Shown: positions 8,587 to 15,224 of the stretch, piece after piece
Layout of the letters: the number at the start of each line of letters is the position of its first letter
Position numbering within the stretch: position 1 is the first letter of the stretch
NCBI RefSeq assembly: GCF_001746365.1
Contig: NZ_MJAJ01000073.1
Coordinates: 1-37,368 of the forward strand
Origin: Streptomyces sp. LUP30
GTDB taxonomy: Bacteria; Actinomycetota; Actinomycetes; Streptomycetales; Streptomycetaceae
Length of the DNA: 37,368 nucleotides
Reading direction: 5' to 3'
Notes under the pieces: model-generated
The model's database searches: none
What the model saw: the letters and a program-made list of their open reading frames with translations, nothing else
Told to the model about the DNA's origin: nothing
Made by a program: the position numbers and the translations under genes

Positions 8587-9342
8587 TCATTCCTCGTTCA
8601 GGAGCTCAGCCGCGGCTTTCGGATCCATGAGGGTCGACCAGGCTTGCTCGGCGGGAAGAAGCGGGCGGCTGGGGAGGGCGTACTCGGGGTACCAGGCGGC
8701 GGGATCGCAGCCGGGGACATGGCGCAGGATCACCGCGATGAGGCCGTCGGGTACGGAGCCGGTGATGCGCACGGCGGCATAGGTTTCGTGGCCGTCGTCG
8801 GCGCGTACGAGGATGCCGAGGCGGAAAGCGGGAAAGTCGGCGGCGTGTTCATGCCCGTCGTGCAGTGATCCACGAGCCAGCTCCCGGACAGCCGCGGCGA
8901 GATCGCGGACAAGCCGGGCCCCGGCCTCGAGTTGGTAGCGATCACGGTCGTTCTGGTCGGGGAGGAGATGCCCGACGTGCGTTGTGGTGCTCAGGGGCTG
9001 GCGGTTGTCGGCGTTGTAGCGGGCTCGTGCAGCCCTCGCGGCCGTCTCGAGGGCTGAGTAGAAGTCGTCCGGCGACCCGTCCTCGCGTTGCCCGGCAGCG
9101 ATGAGCCAGGGCAGATCTCCGTCGGTCCAGACCGCTCCGCGCCAGCGTTGGACCTTGACTTTGAAGAGCACCTCATCATCGATCGAGCGAATGCGCTCAC
9201 GCCCGGCCCCCTCGTCGGCGAAGTGTTCCCGGGCCTTGGCCAAGACGGGGTGATCCAGTTCGTCGAGCGGTTCCCGGGCTGACGGCAGCGGTCGTTTCAA
9301 GTCCTCGCGGAGCGCGCGGAGGGTAGGTCGAGCGGGGCGCAC
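8587..9342 (-). CDS. Unrecognised protein, second gene of an antitoxin/toxin-like pair
   Basis: I do not recognise this 251-residue family. It starts at GTG 9342, 3 nt after the stop of the upstream ribbon-helix-helix-like gene, so the two are almost certainly co-transcribed and translationally coupled. It appears soluble, with no signal peptide or membrane segment. Visible landmarks are a basic/aromatic patch (LFKVKVQRWRGAVW), WLIAAGQREDG, DDFYSALE, ARYNADNRQ and a C-terminal WYPEYALPSRPLLPAEQAW. No metal-binding, nuclease or kinase signature is clear. Third-position GC looks weaker than in neighbours, suggesting recent acquisition next to tRNA-Lys. A small DNA-binding protein followed directly by a larger partner resembles type II toxin-antitoxin operons. 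At 251 aa it is larger than a usual toxin, so the role stays open. Confidence 0.75.
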   Translation of the reverse strand: MRPARPTLRALREDLKRPLPSAREPLDELDHPVLAKAREHFADEGAGRERIRSIDDEVLFKVKVQRWRGAVWTDGDLPWLIAAGQREDGSPDDFYSALETAARAARARYNADNRQPLSTTTHVGHLLPDQNDRDRYQLEAGARLVRDLAAAVRELARGSLHDGHEHAADFPAFRLGILVRADDGHETYAAVRITGSVPDGLIAVILRHVPGCDPAAWYPEYALPSRPLLPAEQAWSTLMDPKAAAELLNEE

Positions 9343-9345
9343 GGA

Positions 9346-9642
9346 TCAGTCGTCCTCGCCCACTCCGCCGAGTTCCTTGATGCGTTCCGGTGACAGGCCG
9401 GTCAGCAGCGAGACGCTCGATTCCACGGATCCGTCCAGCTTGCGCATCTTCTCGAACATGCTGGCCCGAACCTCTTCACGGCGGATCTCCAAGTAGGTTC
9501 GGACGGCCTCCGCGACCAAGTCCTTCTTCGTCATTCCCAGAAAGTGGGCGCCGTCCGCGATCAGCTCGTCTATGGCCGCGTCGACCTTCAACGGCGCGGT
9601 TGTCCGGGTTGTGCGACTCCGGGCTTCCTCTGTGGACCTCAT
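9346..9642 (-). CDS. Small ribbon-helix-helix-like DNA-binding protein (antitoxin-like)
   Basis: A 98-residue protein from ATG 9642. GGGAGGA at 9651-9657 is 8 nt from this ATG but only 2 nt from the GTG at 9648, which decides the start. The middle reads as a short strand APLKVD, a helix AAIDELIADGAHFLG and a second helix TKKDLVAEAVRTYLEIRREEV, the pattern of CopG/Arc-type ribbon-helix-helix antitoxins. The C-terminal 40 residues, ending GLSPERIKELGGVGEDD, would be the partner-binding part in such systems. Expected role: bind DNA at its own promoter and possibly neutralise the product of the next gene. A perfect palindrome lies just upstream. Confidence 0.75.
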   Translation of the reverse strand: MRSTEEARSRTTRTTAPLKVDAAIDELIADGAHFLGMTKKDLVAEAVRTYLEIRREEVRASMFEKMRKLDGSVESSVSLLTGLSPERIKELGGVGEDD

Positions 9643-9658
9643 GCTCACGTCCTCCCTG

Positions 9659-9701
9659 GTACCAAAAGGTACTCCTATTCTTCTCTCCTCGCGCGATGCA
9701 A
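9659..9701 (-). promoter_or_regulatory. Promoter and palindromic operator of the antitoxin-like pair
   Basis: On the minus strand, TTGCAT (9701-9696) and TAGGAG (9677-9672) are 18 bp apart. GTACC-AAAA-GGTAC at 9659-9672 is a perfect inverted repeat between the -10 box and the ribosome-binding site, where an autoregulating ribbon-helix-helix protein would bind. Inferred from position and symmetry. Confidence 0.45.
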
Positions 9702-9797
9702 GGTGAAGGGAAGTGTCTGCCGGAGCTGTTTTTCAGGAGGTCCAGGGCGTCGCGATGTGCCGGGGCATGCGCCCGCCCGTACCCGGCGCCGAAGGCA

Positions 9798-10439
9798 TCA
9801 GCCCACGCCGATCCCGGTGAGGTCGGCCAGGGGCAGGGTGTGCTGGGTCTGGAGGACCTTCGCGCGCAGGTAGCGGACGTTGTGCGGGGTGGTGAACACG
9901 CCGGTGGGGACGCGGTCGTGGACGTCGATGCCGAGCCCGCGCAACTGGTCTGCCTTGTCGGGGTTGTTGGACAGCAGGTCCAGGCTGGTGATGCCCAGGG
10001 CGCGCAGCATCTGGGCGGCGGCCGTGTAGTCCCGGTCGTCCTCGGGCAGACCGAGGGCGGCGTTCGCCGCGTAGGTGTCCAGGCCCTGGTCCTGGAGGGC
10101 GTACGCGTCGAGCTTGTTGTAGAGGCCGATGCCGCGGCCCTCCTGGCGGAGGTAGAGCAGCACTCCGCCCGTCACGGCTATGCGCTCGACCGCCTCGCGC
10201 AGCTGCGGTCCGCAGTCGCAGCGGGCGGAGCCGAAGGCGTCGCCGGTGAGGCACTCGGAGTGCAGCCGGACCAGCGGGGTGACGCCGGGCGCCGGCTCGC
10301 CGAGTACGACGGCGACGTGCTCCTGGCCGTCGGTCAGACCGTGGAAGGTCACCAGCTCGGCGTCGGCCGAATAGCCGTCGGGGAAGCGCAGAGGAACCCG
10401 GACGCGGGCGCGCGGGGTGGCGGCGGGGGTGTCGGGCAT
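9798..10439 (-). CDS. ribA: GTP cyclohydrolase II
   Basis: Converts GTP to 2,5-diamino-6-ribosylamino-4-pyrimidinone 5'-phosphate, formate and pyrophosphate, the first committed step of riboflavin synthesis. The protein is 213 aa from ATG 10439 (MPDTPAATP), a single-domain GCH II without the DHBP synthase half. Zinc ligands C63, C74 and C76 lie in ECLTGDAFGSARCDC. RQEGRGIGL at 99-106 is the nucleotide/catalytic loop. Y113 in DAYALQDQ matches the tyrosine that marks the normal product; in S. coelicolor a paralogue with Met at the equivalent position stops at a formylated intermediate (known from published enzymology). No FMN riboswitch is seen. The gene follows the MarR gene on the same strand but has its own promoter with two operator-like palindromes. 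Confidence 0.93.
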   Translation of the reverse strand: MPDTPAATPRARVRVPLRFPDGYSADAELVTFHGLTDGQEHVAVVLGEPAPGVTPLVRLHSECLTGDAFGSARCDCGPQLREAVERIAVTGGVLLYLRQEGRGIGLYNKLDAYALQDQGLDTYAANAALGLPEDDRDYTAAAQMLRALGITSLDLLSNNPDKADQLRGLGIDVHDRVPTGVFTTPHNVRYLRAKVLQTQHTLPLADLTGIGVG

Positions 10440-10490
10440 GCGGGTCTCCCGGGTCCAGGGGCGGATGACGTGGTGGTGCCGGGCCGAATA

Positions 10491-10555
10491 CTGCTTCAGA
10501 TTTGAAGCAGATCCGACGAGACCAGACCCTACCCCATGCTTGAAATTTGAAGCAA
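10491..10555 (-). promoter_or_regulatory. ribA promoter with two MarR-type operators
   Basis: Minus-strand TTGCTT (10555-10550) and TAGGGT (10531-10526) are 18 bp apart. Operator 1, TGCTTGAAATTTGAAGCA at 10537-10554, is palindromic in 16 of 18 positions and covers the -35 box and spacer. Operator 2, CTGCTTCAGATTTGAAGCAG at 10491-10510, has perfect 8-bp arms and lies in the 5' leader. Both share the TTCA-N4-TGAA core found at the marR promoter, so the product of the adjacent marR gene is the obvious candidate repressor. Confidence 0.6.
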
Positions 10556-10572
10556 CTACTCTGTGACGCGGC

Positions 10573-11097
10573 TCACGGCGTCCCGGAACAGGGCGACGAC
10601 CGTCGGCGCCAGGGGAGGTCCTCGGGCGCGGTCTCGCCCTCCCCGTCTCCCTGGAACCCTCGCGCGACCTGCGTGAAGATGTCCTCCAGCTGCCCCACCT
10701 GCTCCGGGGTGAGCCGGTCGAACAGGGCGGAGCGGACCGTCGCGACATGGCCGGGCGCCGCGTCGCGCAGGACGGCCATCCCCTCGTCCGTCAGCACGGC
10801 GACGCTGCCACGCTTGTCCCAGCGGCACTCCTCGCGCCGCACCAGCCCGTCCTTCTCCAGCCGAGACACCGCGTACGTCAGCCGGCTGCGGGTGACCTTA
10901 AGCCGCTCCGCGAGATCGGTCATCCGCAGCCGTCGTTCCGGAGACTCGGACAGGTTGGCGAGGATGGAGTAGTACGGATGGGGCATGCCGGCGTCCTGCT
11001 GGAGCTGCCGGTCGATCGCGTCCTCCAGCAGGAGGTAGCCGGCAACGTACGCGCGCCAGGCACGCTGCTCCTCGGGGGTGAGCCAGCGGGTCGTCAT
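10573..11097 (-). CDS. MarR-family regulator of the riboflavin module
   Basis: A 174-residue winged-helix regulator from ATG 11097 (MTTRWLTPEEQ). The helix-turn-helix and wing are at about residues 60-110 (MTDLAERLKVTRSRLTYAVS, then GLVRREECRWDKRGSVAVLT). The N-terminal helix and the C-terminal helices would form the dimer. There is no Shine-Dalgarno sequence. The -10 box ends 6 nt before the ATG, so the mRNA is probably leaderless. Its promoter carries the palindrome TTCAA-AC-TTGAA, and related palindromes lie on the ribA promoter. It sits between ribA and a divergent RibD-like fusion gene. I infer that it senses a flavin-pathway or phenolic ligand and represses all three genes. Confidence 0.9.
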   Translation of the reverse strand: MTTRWLTPEEQRAWRAYVAGYLLLEDAIDRQLQQDAGMPHPYYSILANLSESPERRLRMTDLAERLKVTRSRLTYAVSRLEKDGLVRREECRWDKRGSVAVLTDEGMAVLRDAAPGHVATVRSALFDRLTPEQVGQLEDIFTQVARGFQGDGEGETAPEDLPWRRRSSPCSGTP

Positions 11098-11103
11098 GCG
11101 CCC

Positions 11104-11132
11104 AGTGTAGGTTTGTTTCAAACTTGAACCAA
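11104..11132 (-). promoter_or_regulatory. marR promoter with embedded operator; leaderless
   Basis: TTGGTT (11132-11127), a 17-bp spacer and TACACT (11109-11104) form a near-consensus promoter. TTCAAACTTGAA at 11117-11128 is a perfect 5+2+5 inverted repeat overlapping the -35 box and spacer, matching the core of the two ribA operators. Transcription would begin about at the ATG. Confidence 0.6.
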
Positions 11133-11160
11133 GACCGCCGACGCCTGAAACCGCTGGAAC

Positions 11161-11226
11161 CGACTCCGACTCCGACTCCGACTCCGACTCCGACACCGAC
11201 ACCGACACCGAGACCGAGACCGAGAC
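11161..11226 (+). repeat. Hexanucleotide tandem repeat between marR and the RibD-like gene
   Basis: Eleven perfect 6-bp units: CGACTC five times, CGACAC three times, CGAGAC three times. The array lies 35-100 bp upstream of the RibD-like gene's ribosome-binding site and just behind the marR promoter. Because units are 6 bp, gain or loss changes promoter-to-gene distance without frame effects. Confidence 0.9.
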
Positions 11227-11272
11227 GGTCGCCGTTGTCGTCGCTGTCGGACATAGCCCGGGGAGCATGCCG

Positions 11273-12400
11273 ATGCCGTACCCGTACGTCCTGCTGTCCG
11301 CCGCCGTCTCCCTCGACGGTTTTCTGGACGACACCACCCCCGAACGCCTGCTGCTCTCCAGCCCCGCCGACTTCGACCGCGTCGACGAGGTGCGGGCCTC
11401 CGTCGACGCCATCCTCATCGGCGCCGGCACGATCCGCGCGGACAACCCGCGGCTCCTGGTGAACTCCCCGCAGCGCCGCGCCGCCCGCGTCGCCGCCGGG
11501 CTGCCGCCGTACCCCCTCAAGGTCACCGTCAGCGGCTCCGGCGAGCTGGACCCCCGGGCGAACTTCTGGCACACGGGCGGCGCGAAGGCCCTGTACACGA
11601 CGGACCGGGGCGCCGAACGGGCCCGCGCGCTCGGCATCGCCGCGGACGTCGTCCCGCTCGGCCCCGCACTCGACTGGCGCCGCCTCCTGGAACACCTCCA
11701 TGACGAGCTCGGCGTGCGACGCCTCATGGTCGAGGGCGGTGGAACCATCCACACCCAGCTGCTCCGGCAGGGCCTCGCCGACGAACTCCAGCTCGTCCTC
11801 GCCCCGCTCTTCGTCGGCGACCCCGGCGCGCCCCGCCTCTTCGGGCCCGGCGGCTACCAGGGCGGCCGCCTGCGGCTGGTGGAGACACGGCGTATCGAGG
11901 ACGTCGTCCTCACCCGCTACCAGCCCACCGCCCCCGGCGTCGGAGCGCTGCCCGCCGCGGCCGACCGGCACTGGCTGGCGCTCGCCTGCGAGCTCGCCGA
12001 ACGCTGCCCGCCCTCGGAGACCGCCTTCAGTGTCGGCGCGGTGATCGTGGCCGCCGACGGAACGGAGCTGGCGCGTGGTCACTCCCGTGAGGACGGCGAC
12101 CCGGTCGTGCACGCCGAGGAGGCGGCCCTCGCCAAGCTCGACCCCGCCGACCCGCGACTGCGCACGGCCACCGTCTACAGCAGCCTCGAACCCTGCGCCC
12201 GCCGCTCCTCCCGCCCCGCCCCCTGCGCCCGGCTCATCCTCGACGCGGGCGTGCGCCGGGTGGTCACGGCCTGGCGCGAGCCGGACACCTTCGTGACGGA
12301 GGCGGACGGCACCGGCCTGCTGACGGCTGCGGGCGTCGACGTCCTCGTCCTCGCGGAGTACGAGGAGCGGGCGAAGGCCCCCAACCGGCACCTGGCGTGA
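11273..12400 (+). CDS. RibD-like fusion with reversed order: pyrimidine reductase then deaminase
   Basis: Predicted to catalyse the second and third riboflavin steps: deamination of the RibA product and NADPH reduction of its ribose side chain. Start is ATG 11273, 7 nt from GGGGAG (11260-11265); the ATG at 11267 is too close. Residues 1-225 are a RibD C-terminal/DHFR-like reductase (SLDGFLDD, GAGTIRADNP, MVEGGGTIH, FVGDPGAPRLF). Residues 235-375 are a cytidine-deaminase-like zinc domain with HAE in VVHAEEAAL and two cysteines in LEPCARRSSRPAPC. Standard RibD/RibG has the deaminase first, so the order is inverted. The deaminase PC-x8-C spacing equals that of RibD, but several RibD substrate residues around it differ. 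Divergent from marR and ribA. It may serve riboflavin or a specialised pyrimidine-derived product. Confidence 0.88.
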   Translation: MPYPYVLLSAAVSLDGFLDDTTPERLLLSSPADFDRVDEVRASVDAILIGAGTIRADNPRLLVNSPQRRAARVAAGLPPYPLKVTVSGSGELDPRANFWHTGGAKALYTTDRGAERARALGIAADVVPLGPALDWRRLLEHLHDELGVRRLMVEGGGTIHTQLLRQGLADELQLVLAPLFVGDPGAPRLFGPGGYQGGRLRLVETRRIEDVVLTRYQPTAPGVGALPAAADRHWLALACELAERCPPSETAFSVGAVIVAADGTELARGHSREDGDPVVHAEEAALAKLDPADPRLRTATVYSSLEPCARRSSRPAPCARLILDAGVRRVVTAWREPDTFVTEADGTGLLTAAGVDVLVLAEYEERAKAPNRHLA

Positions 12401-12460
12401 GGGGCCGGCGGACCGTGGTCATTCACGCCCCGGAAGTAGCGTAGACTGGAGTCACAACGA

Positions 12461-12534
12461 CGCGGGGTGGAGCAGCTCGGTAGCTCGCTGGGCTCATAAC
12501 CCAGAGGTCGCAGGTTCAAATCCTGTCCCCGCTA
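12461..12534 (+). tRNA. Initiator tRNA-fMet (anticodon CAT)
   Basis: A cloverleaf with CTCATAA anticodon loop. Initiator marks are present: positions 1 and 72 (C and T) do not pair, and three consecutive G-C pairs flank the anticodon loop (GGG...CCC). The T-loop is TTCAAAT, discriminator is A12534 and CCA is not encoded. TAGACT at 12442-12447 is a probable -10 box. Confidence 0.96.
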
Positions 12535-12541
12535 CTGAAGG

Positions 12542-12577
12542 CCGAGGGCCGGAATCCGAAAGGGTTCCGGCCCTCGG
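12542..12577 (+). terminator. Terminator of the initiator tRNA
   Basis: CCGAGGGCCGGAA (12542-12554) pairs perfectly with TTCCGGCCCTCGG (12565-12577). From 12578 to 12870 no gene is seen; it should hold the promoter for the riboswitch transcript. Confidence 0.85.
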
Positions 12578-12874
12578 TGCATTTCCCCCGCACCTCCCCG
12601 AGGCGCCCCCCGGAGCTCCCCGAGTCCTGCCCTGAGGCTCTCCCTCACGGTCGGTGACCGTACGGCCGCTCTGTGCAGGAAAACTGAGTCGTCGTCAGAG
12701 CGTCTGTGGCTGCCGGGGCGTGCGTGGCCGAGGTCAACTCGCCCGTTTTCGACCGCAGGTGGCCCGAAAGTCCAGGCCGGAAATGTTATTGATCAAGCAG
12801 AACAGCTTGGAAACCCACCCCTGGGTCTATTAACGTTCGATAACGCAGCGCGGCCGTCCCAGCCGGCAACAGAG

Positions 12875-13037
12875 CCGTCTCCGTGCGCACGCGCCGAATC
12901 CCGCAAGGGAACCGGGGAACCACCACCTTGGGGTGAATCACGCGGAAGCCGTCGTGAACTCGCAGAGTCCACGACCGGTATACGCGCGTAGGAGACCTTC
13001 CCGCTCCGAACCCGTCAGCTAACCCGGTAGGCGACGG
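12875..13037 (+). ncRNA. ydaO/yuaA-type c-di-AMP riboswitch
   Basis: The leader carries conserved blocks of this class: CGAATCCCGCAAGGGAACCG, then TTGGGGTGAATC, then CTCCGAACCCGTCAGCTAAC and CCGGTAGGCGACGG. CCGTC (12875-12879) can pair with GACGG (13033-13037) as the closing stem. The ribosome-binding site GGAAAGGAG begins just after this stem. Class members bind c-di-AMP and in actinobacteria control resuscitation-promoting factors and NlpC/P60 or M23 wall hydrolases. High c-di-AMP is expected to switch the downstream gene off. Confidence 0.88.
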
Positions 13038-13057
13038 AAGGAAAGGAGTGCGCCCGC

Positions 13058-14080
13058 GTGGCGTCCAACCCGTCTGCCCCCGAGGCTCCGTACGCGCCGA
13101 GCCAGCGGTCCACCGAGATCTTCGGCTACGGCGACTACCGCGCCGACGAGGGCTCCTGGGAGGAATGGAACCCCACCGCGGAGTCCGTCCGCCCGGTCCG
13201 GGGCAAGCACCGGGTCGCCAAGCAGCGCGGCGGCGGGTTCGCCCGCAGCTCCACCGTCCTCGGGGTCGGCGTCATAGCCGCCGTCAGCGCGGGCGGGATG
13301 GCCAGCGCCAACACCGGCAAGGCCCCGGTCTCGATCTCGATACCGGACCTGCCGAACGTGGGCTCGCTCATCTCCGACGACGACCCCGCCCCGGAGGCCG
13401 CCTCCGCCCTGGCCGGCTTCGGGTCCGAAGCGGCCGTCGACACCGACGAGAGCGCCGCCGACGCGGGCGAGGCCCTGCGCAGCCGGATCATGGCGCAGGT
13501 CGAGTCGCAGCACACCCAGTACGAGGTCAAGGCCGCGGCCGCCGCGAAGAAGGCCGAGGCCGACGCCGTCGTCAAGGCGGAGAAGGAAGCGCAGGCCAAG
13601 GCCGCCGCCGCCAAGAAGAAGGCCGCCGAGGAAGCCGCCGAGAAGGCCGAGGCCGCGCGCCTGGCCGAACTGGCCAAGCAGTTCACGCTGCCGACCTCCT
13701 CGTACACCATCACCTCGACCTTCGGTCAGGCCGGCTCGCTCTGGTCCTCCGGCTACCACACCGGTCTGGACTTCGCCGCGCCCACCGGCACCCTCATCAA
13801 GGCCGTCCACAGCGGCACCGTCACCGAGGCGGGCTGGGCCGGTTCCTACGGCTACCGCACCATCCTCACGTTGGACGACGGCACCGAGCTGTGGTTCTGC
13901 CACCAGTCGTCGATCAACGTCAGCGTCGGCCAGAAAGTCTCCACCGGCGAGGTCATCGGCCGCGTGGGCGCGACCGGGAACGTCACCGGCGCCCACCTCC
14001 ACCTGGAGGTGCACCCGGACGGCAACCCCACCGGCATCGACCCGGCGGCCTGGCTGCGCAGCAAGGGCCTCAACCCCTGA
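13058..14080 (+). CDS. M23 (LytM-type) peptidoglycan endopeptidase
   Basis: Predicted zinc endopeptidase cutting peptide cross-links in the cell wall. Starts at GTG 13058, 9 nt after GGAAAGGAG; 340 aa. Residues 1-65 are cytoplasmic and hydrophilic, with basic KHRVAKQRGGGFARSS before a hydrophobic segment at about 68-85 (STVLGVGVIAAVSAGGMASA), either a signal sequence or an anchor. Residues 145-205 are a long Ala/Lys/Glu coiled coil. The M23 domain is C-terminal with zinc ligands H234 and D238 (HTGLDFAAPTG) and H313-L-H315 (GAHLHLEVH). The upstream c-di-AMP riboswitch ties expression to wall growth, spore germination or osmotic state. Single-gene unit. Confidence 0.93.
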   Translation: MASNPSAPEAPYAPSQRSTEIFGYGDYRADEGSWEEWNPTAESVRPVRGKHRVAKQRGGGFARSSTVLGVGVIAAVSAGGMASANTGKAPVSISIPDLPNVGSLISDDDPAPEAASALAGFGSEAAVDTDESAADAGEALRSRIMAQVESQHTQYEVKAAAAAKKAEADAVVKAEKEAQAKAAAAKKKAAEEAAEKAEAARLAELAKQFTLPTSSYTITSTFGQAGSLWSSGYHTGLDFAAPTGTLIKAVHSGTVTEAGWAGSYGYRTILTLDDGTELWFCHQSSINVSVGQKVSTGEVIGRVGATGNVTGAHLHLEVHPDGNPTGIDPAAWLRSKGLNP

Positions 14081-14090
14081 GACGTCCCGG

Positions 14091-14118
14091 GTCCCCCGGA
14101 GCACGCCCTCTCGGGGAC
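14091..14118 (+). terminator. Possible weak terminator after the M23 gene
   Basis: GTCCCC (14091-14096) and GGGGAC (14113-14118) form a short stem, with imperfect further pairing inside, 10 nt after the stop. No T run. Confidence 0.35.
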
Positions 14119-14233
14119 GGACCGCAGGACGCCCCAGGGAAACCCTGACGCGTGGGGTGTGCCACGCCCTGTTCACACGTTCTTCGCGGGCCGCGTGGAA
14201 TGAGCGAGCCGTGGGTGACCGTTGAGTTGAACC

Positions 14234-15178
14234 ATGACTGTTCTTCGCGCACTCGGCTCCTCCGACCTCGAGGTCTTCCCCCTCTCCCTCGGCGGCAACG
14301 TCTTCGGCTGGACCGCGGACGAGGCGGCCTCCTTCGCCGTGCTCGACGCCTACGCGGCCGCGGGCGGCAACTTCGTCGACACGGCCGACTCCTATTCGTC
14401 CTGGGCCGAGGGCAACTCGGGCGGTGAGTCCGAGACCGTCATCGGCAGGTGGCTGAAGGCCCGGGGCAACCGCGACGACGTGGTGATCGCCACCAAGGTG
14501 AGCCAGCACCCCGAGTTCCCCGGTCTGTCCGCCGACAACATCAAGGCCGCCGCCGACGCCTCGCTCCGCCGTCTGGACACCGACCACATCGACCTCTACT
14601 ACACGCACTTCGACAAGCCCGAGGTGCCCGTAGAGGAGATCGTCGGCGCGCTCGACGAGCTGGTGAAGGCGGGCAAGGTGCGGCACATCGCCGCGTCCAA
14701 CATCTCTCCCGAACGCCTCCAGGAGTCCCTGGAGTTCTCCGACCGCGAGGGCCTGGCCCGGTACGTGGCCCTCCAGCCGCACTACAACCTGGTCTCGCGC
14801 GACACCTACGAGGGCGGCCTGCAGGACGTCGCCGCCCGCTTCGGTCTCGCCGCCGTCCCGTACTTCTCGCTGGCCTCCGGCTTCCTCACCGGCAAGTACC
14901 GGCCCGGTGCGACGGTGGAGAGCGCCCGTTCCGCCGGCGCCGCCAAGCACCTCGACACGGAGCGCGGCCGCCGGGTCCTCGCCGCGCTGGACGAGATCGC
15001 CCAGGCCCACGACACGCAGGTCGCCACGGTCGCCCTGGCCTGGCTCGCCGCGCAGCCGACGGTGGCCGCGCCGATCGCCTCCGCCCGGACGCCGGAGCAA
15101 CTGCCCGCGCTGCTGGCACTGGCGGACCTGGAACTGACGGGCGCCGAGATCGCCGCCCTGACCCGGGCTTCGGCCTGA
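14234..15178 (+). CDS. Aldo/keto reductase
   Basis: NADPH-dependent carbonyl reductase of the AKR superfamily, cytoplasmic, substrate unknown. The 314-residue length and (beta/alpha)8 pattern fit. The catalytic tetrad is present: D49 and Y54 (FVDTADSYSS), K88 (VIATKVS) and H125 (YYTHFDK). The N-terminal LGSSDLEVFPLSLGGNVFGW and the C-terminal IASARTPEQL cofactor loop match the general stress/tas-like branch. Start is ATG 14234; no clear Shine-Dalgarno precedes it apart from GTTGAG. Convergent with prsW, 46 nt apart, with no obvious terminator between. Confidence 0.92.
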   Translation: MTVLRALGSSDLEVFPLSLGGNVFGWTADEAASFAVLDAYAAAGGNFVDTADSYSSWAEGNSGGESETVIGRWLKARGNRDDVVIATKVSQHPEFPGLSADNIKAAADASLRRLDTDHIDLYYTHFDKPEVPVEEIVGALDELVKAGKVRHIAASNISPERLQESLEFSDREGLARYVALQPHYNLVSRDTYEGGLQDVAARFGLAAVPYFSLASGFLTGKYRPGATVESARSAGAAKHLDTERGRRVLAALDEIAQAHDTQVATVALAWLAAQPTVAAPIASARTPEQLPALLALADLELTGAEIAALTRASA

Positions 15179-15224
15179 CCCCCGGGGCCGCCCCCACCTC
15201 TCCGGATGACCCGCCGCGCAGACC

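Noticed and set aside
8275..9800. Integrated element with att sites at tRNA-Lys
   Set aside because: No integrase and no repeat of the tRNA 3' end found by eye; only the neighbour position and composition suggest transfer.
9798..10560. FMN riboswitch upstream of ribA
   Set aside because: None of the conserved RFN blocks are visible; the region is explained by a promoter and two palindromes.
11161..11226. Hexamer array considered as a CRISPR or as a coding extension of the RibD-like gene
   Set aside because: Six-bp units with no spacers are not CRISPR. The in-frame Asp/Ser run has no upstream start codon and the ribosome-binding site lies downstream.
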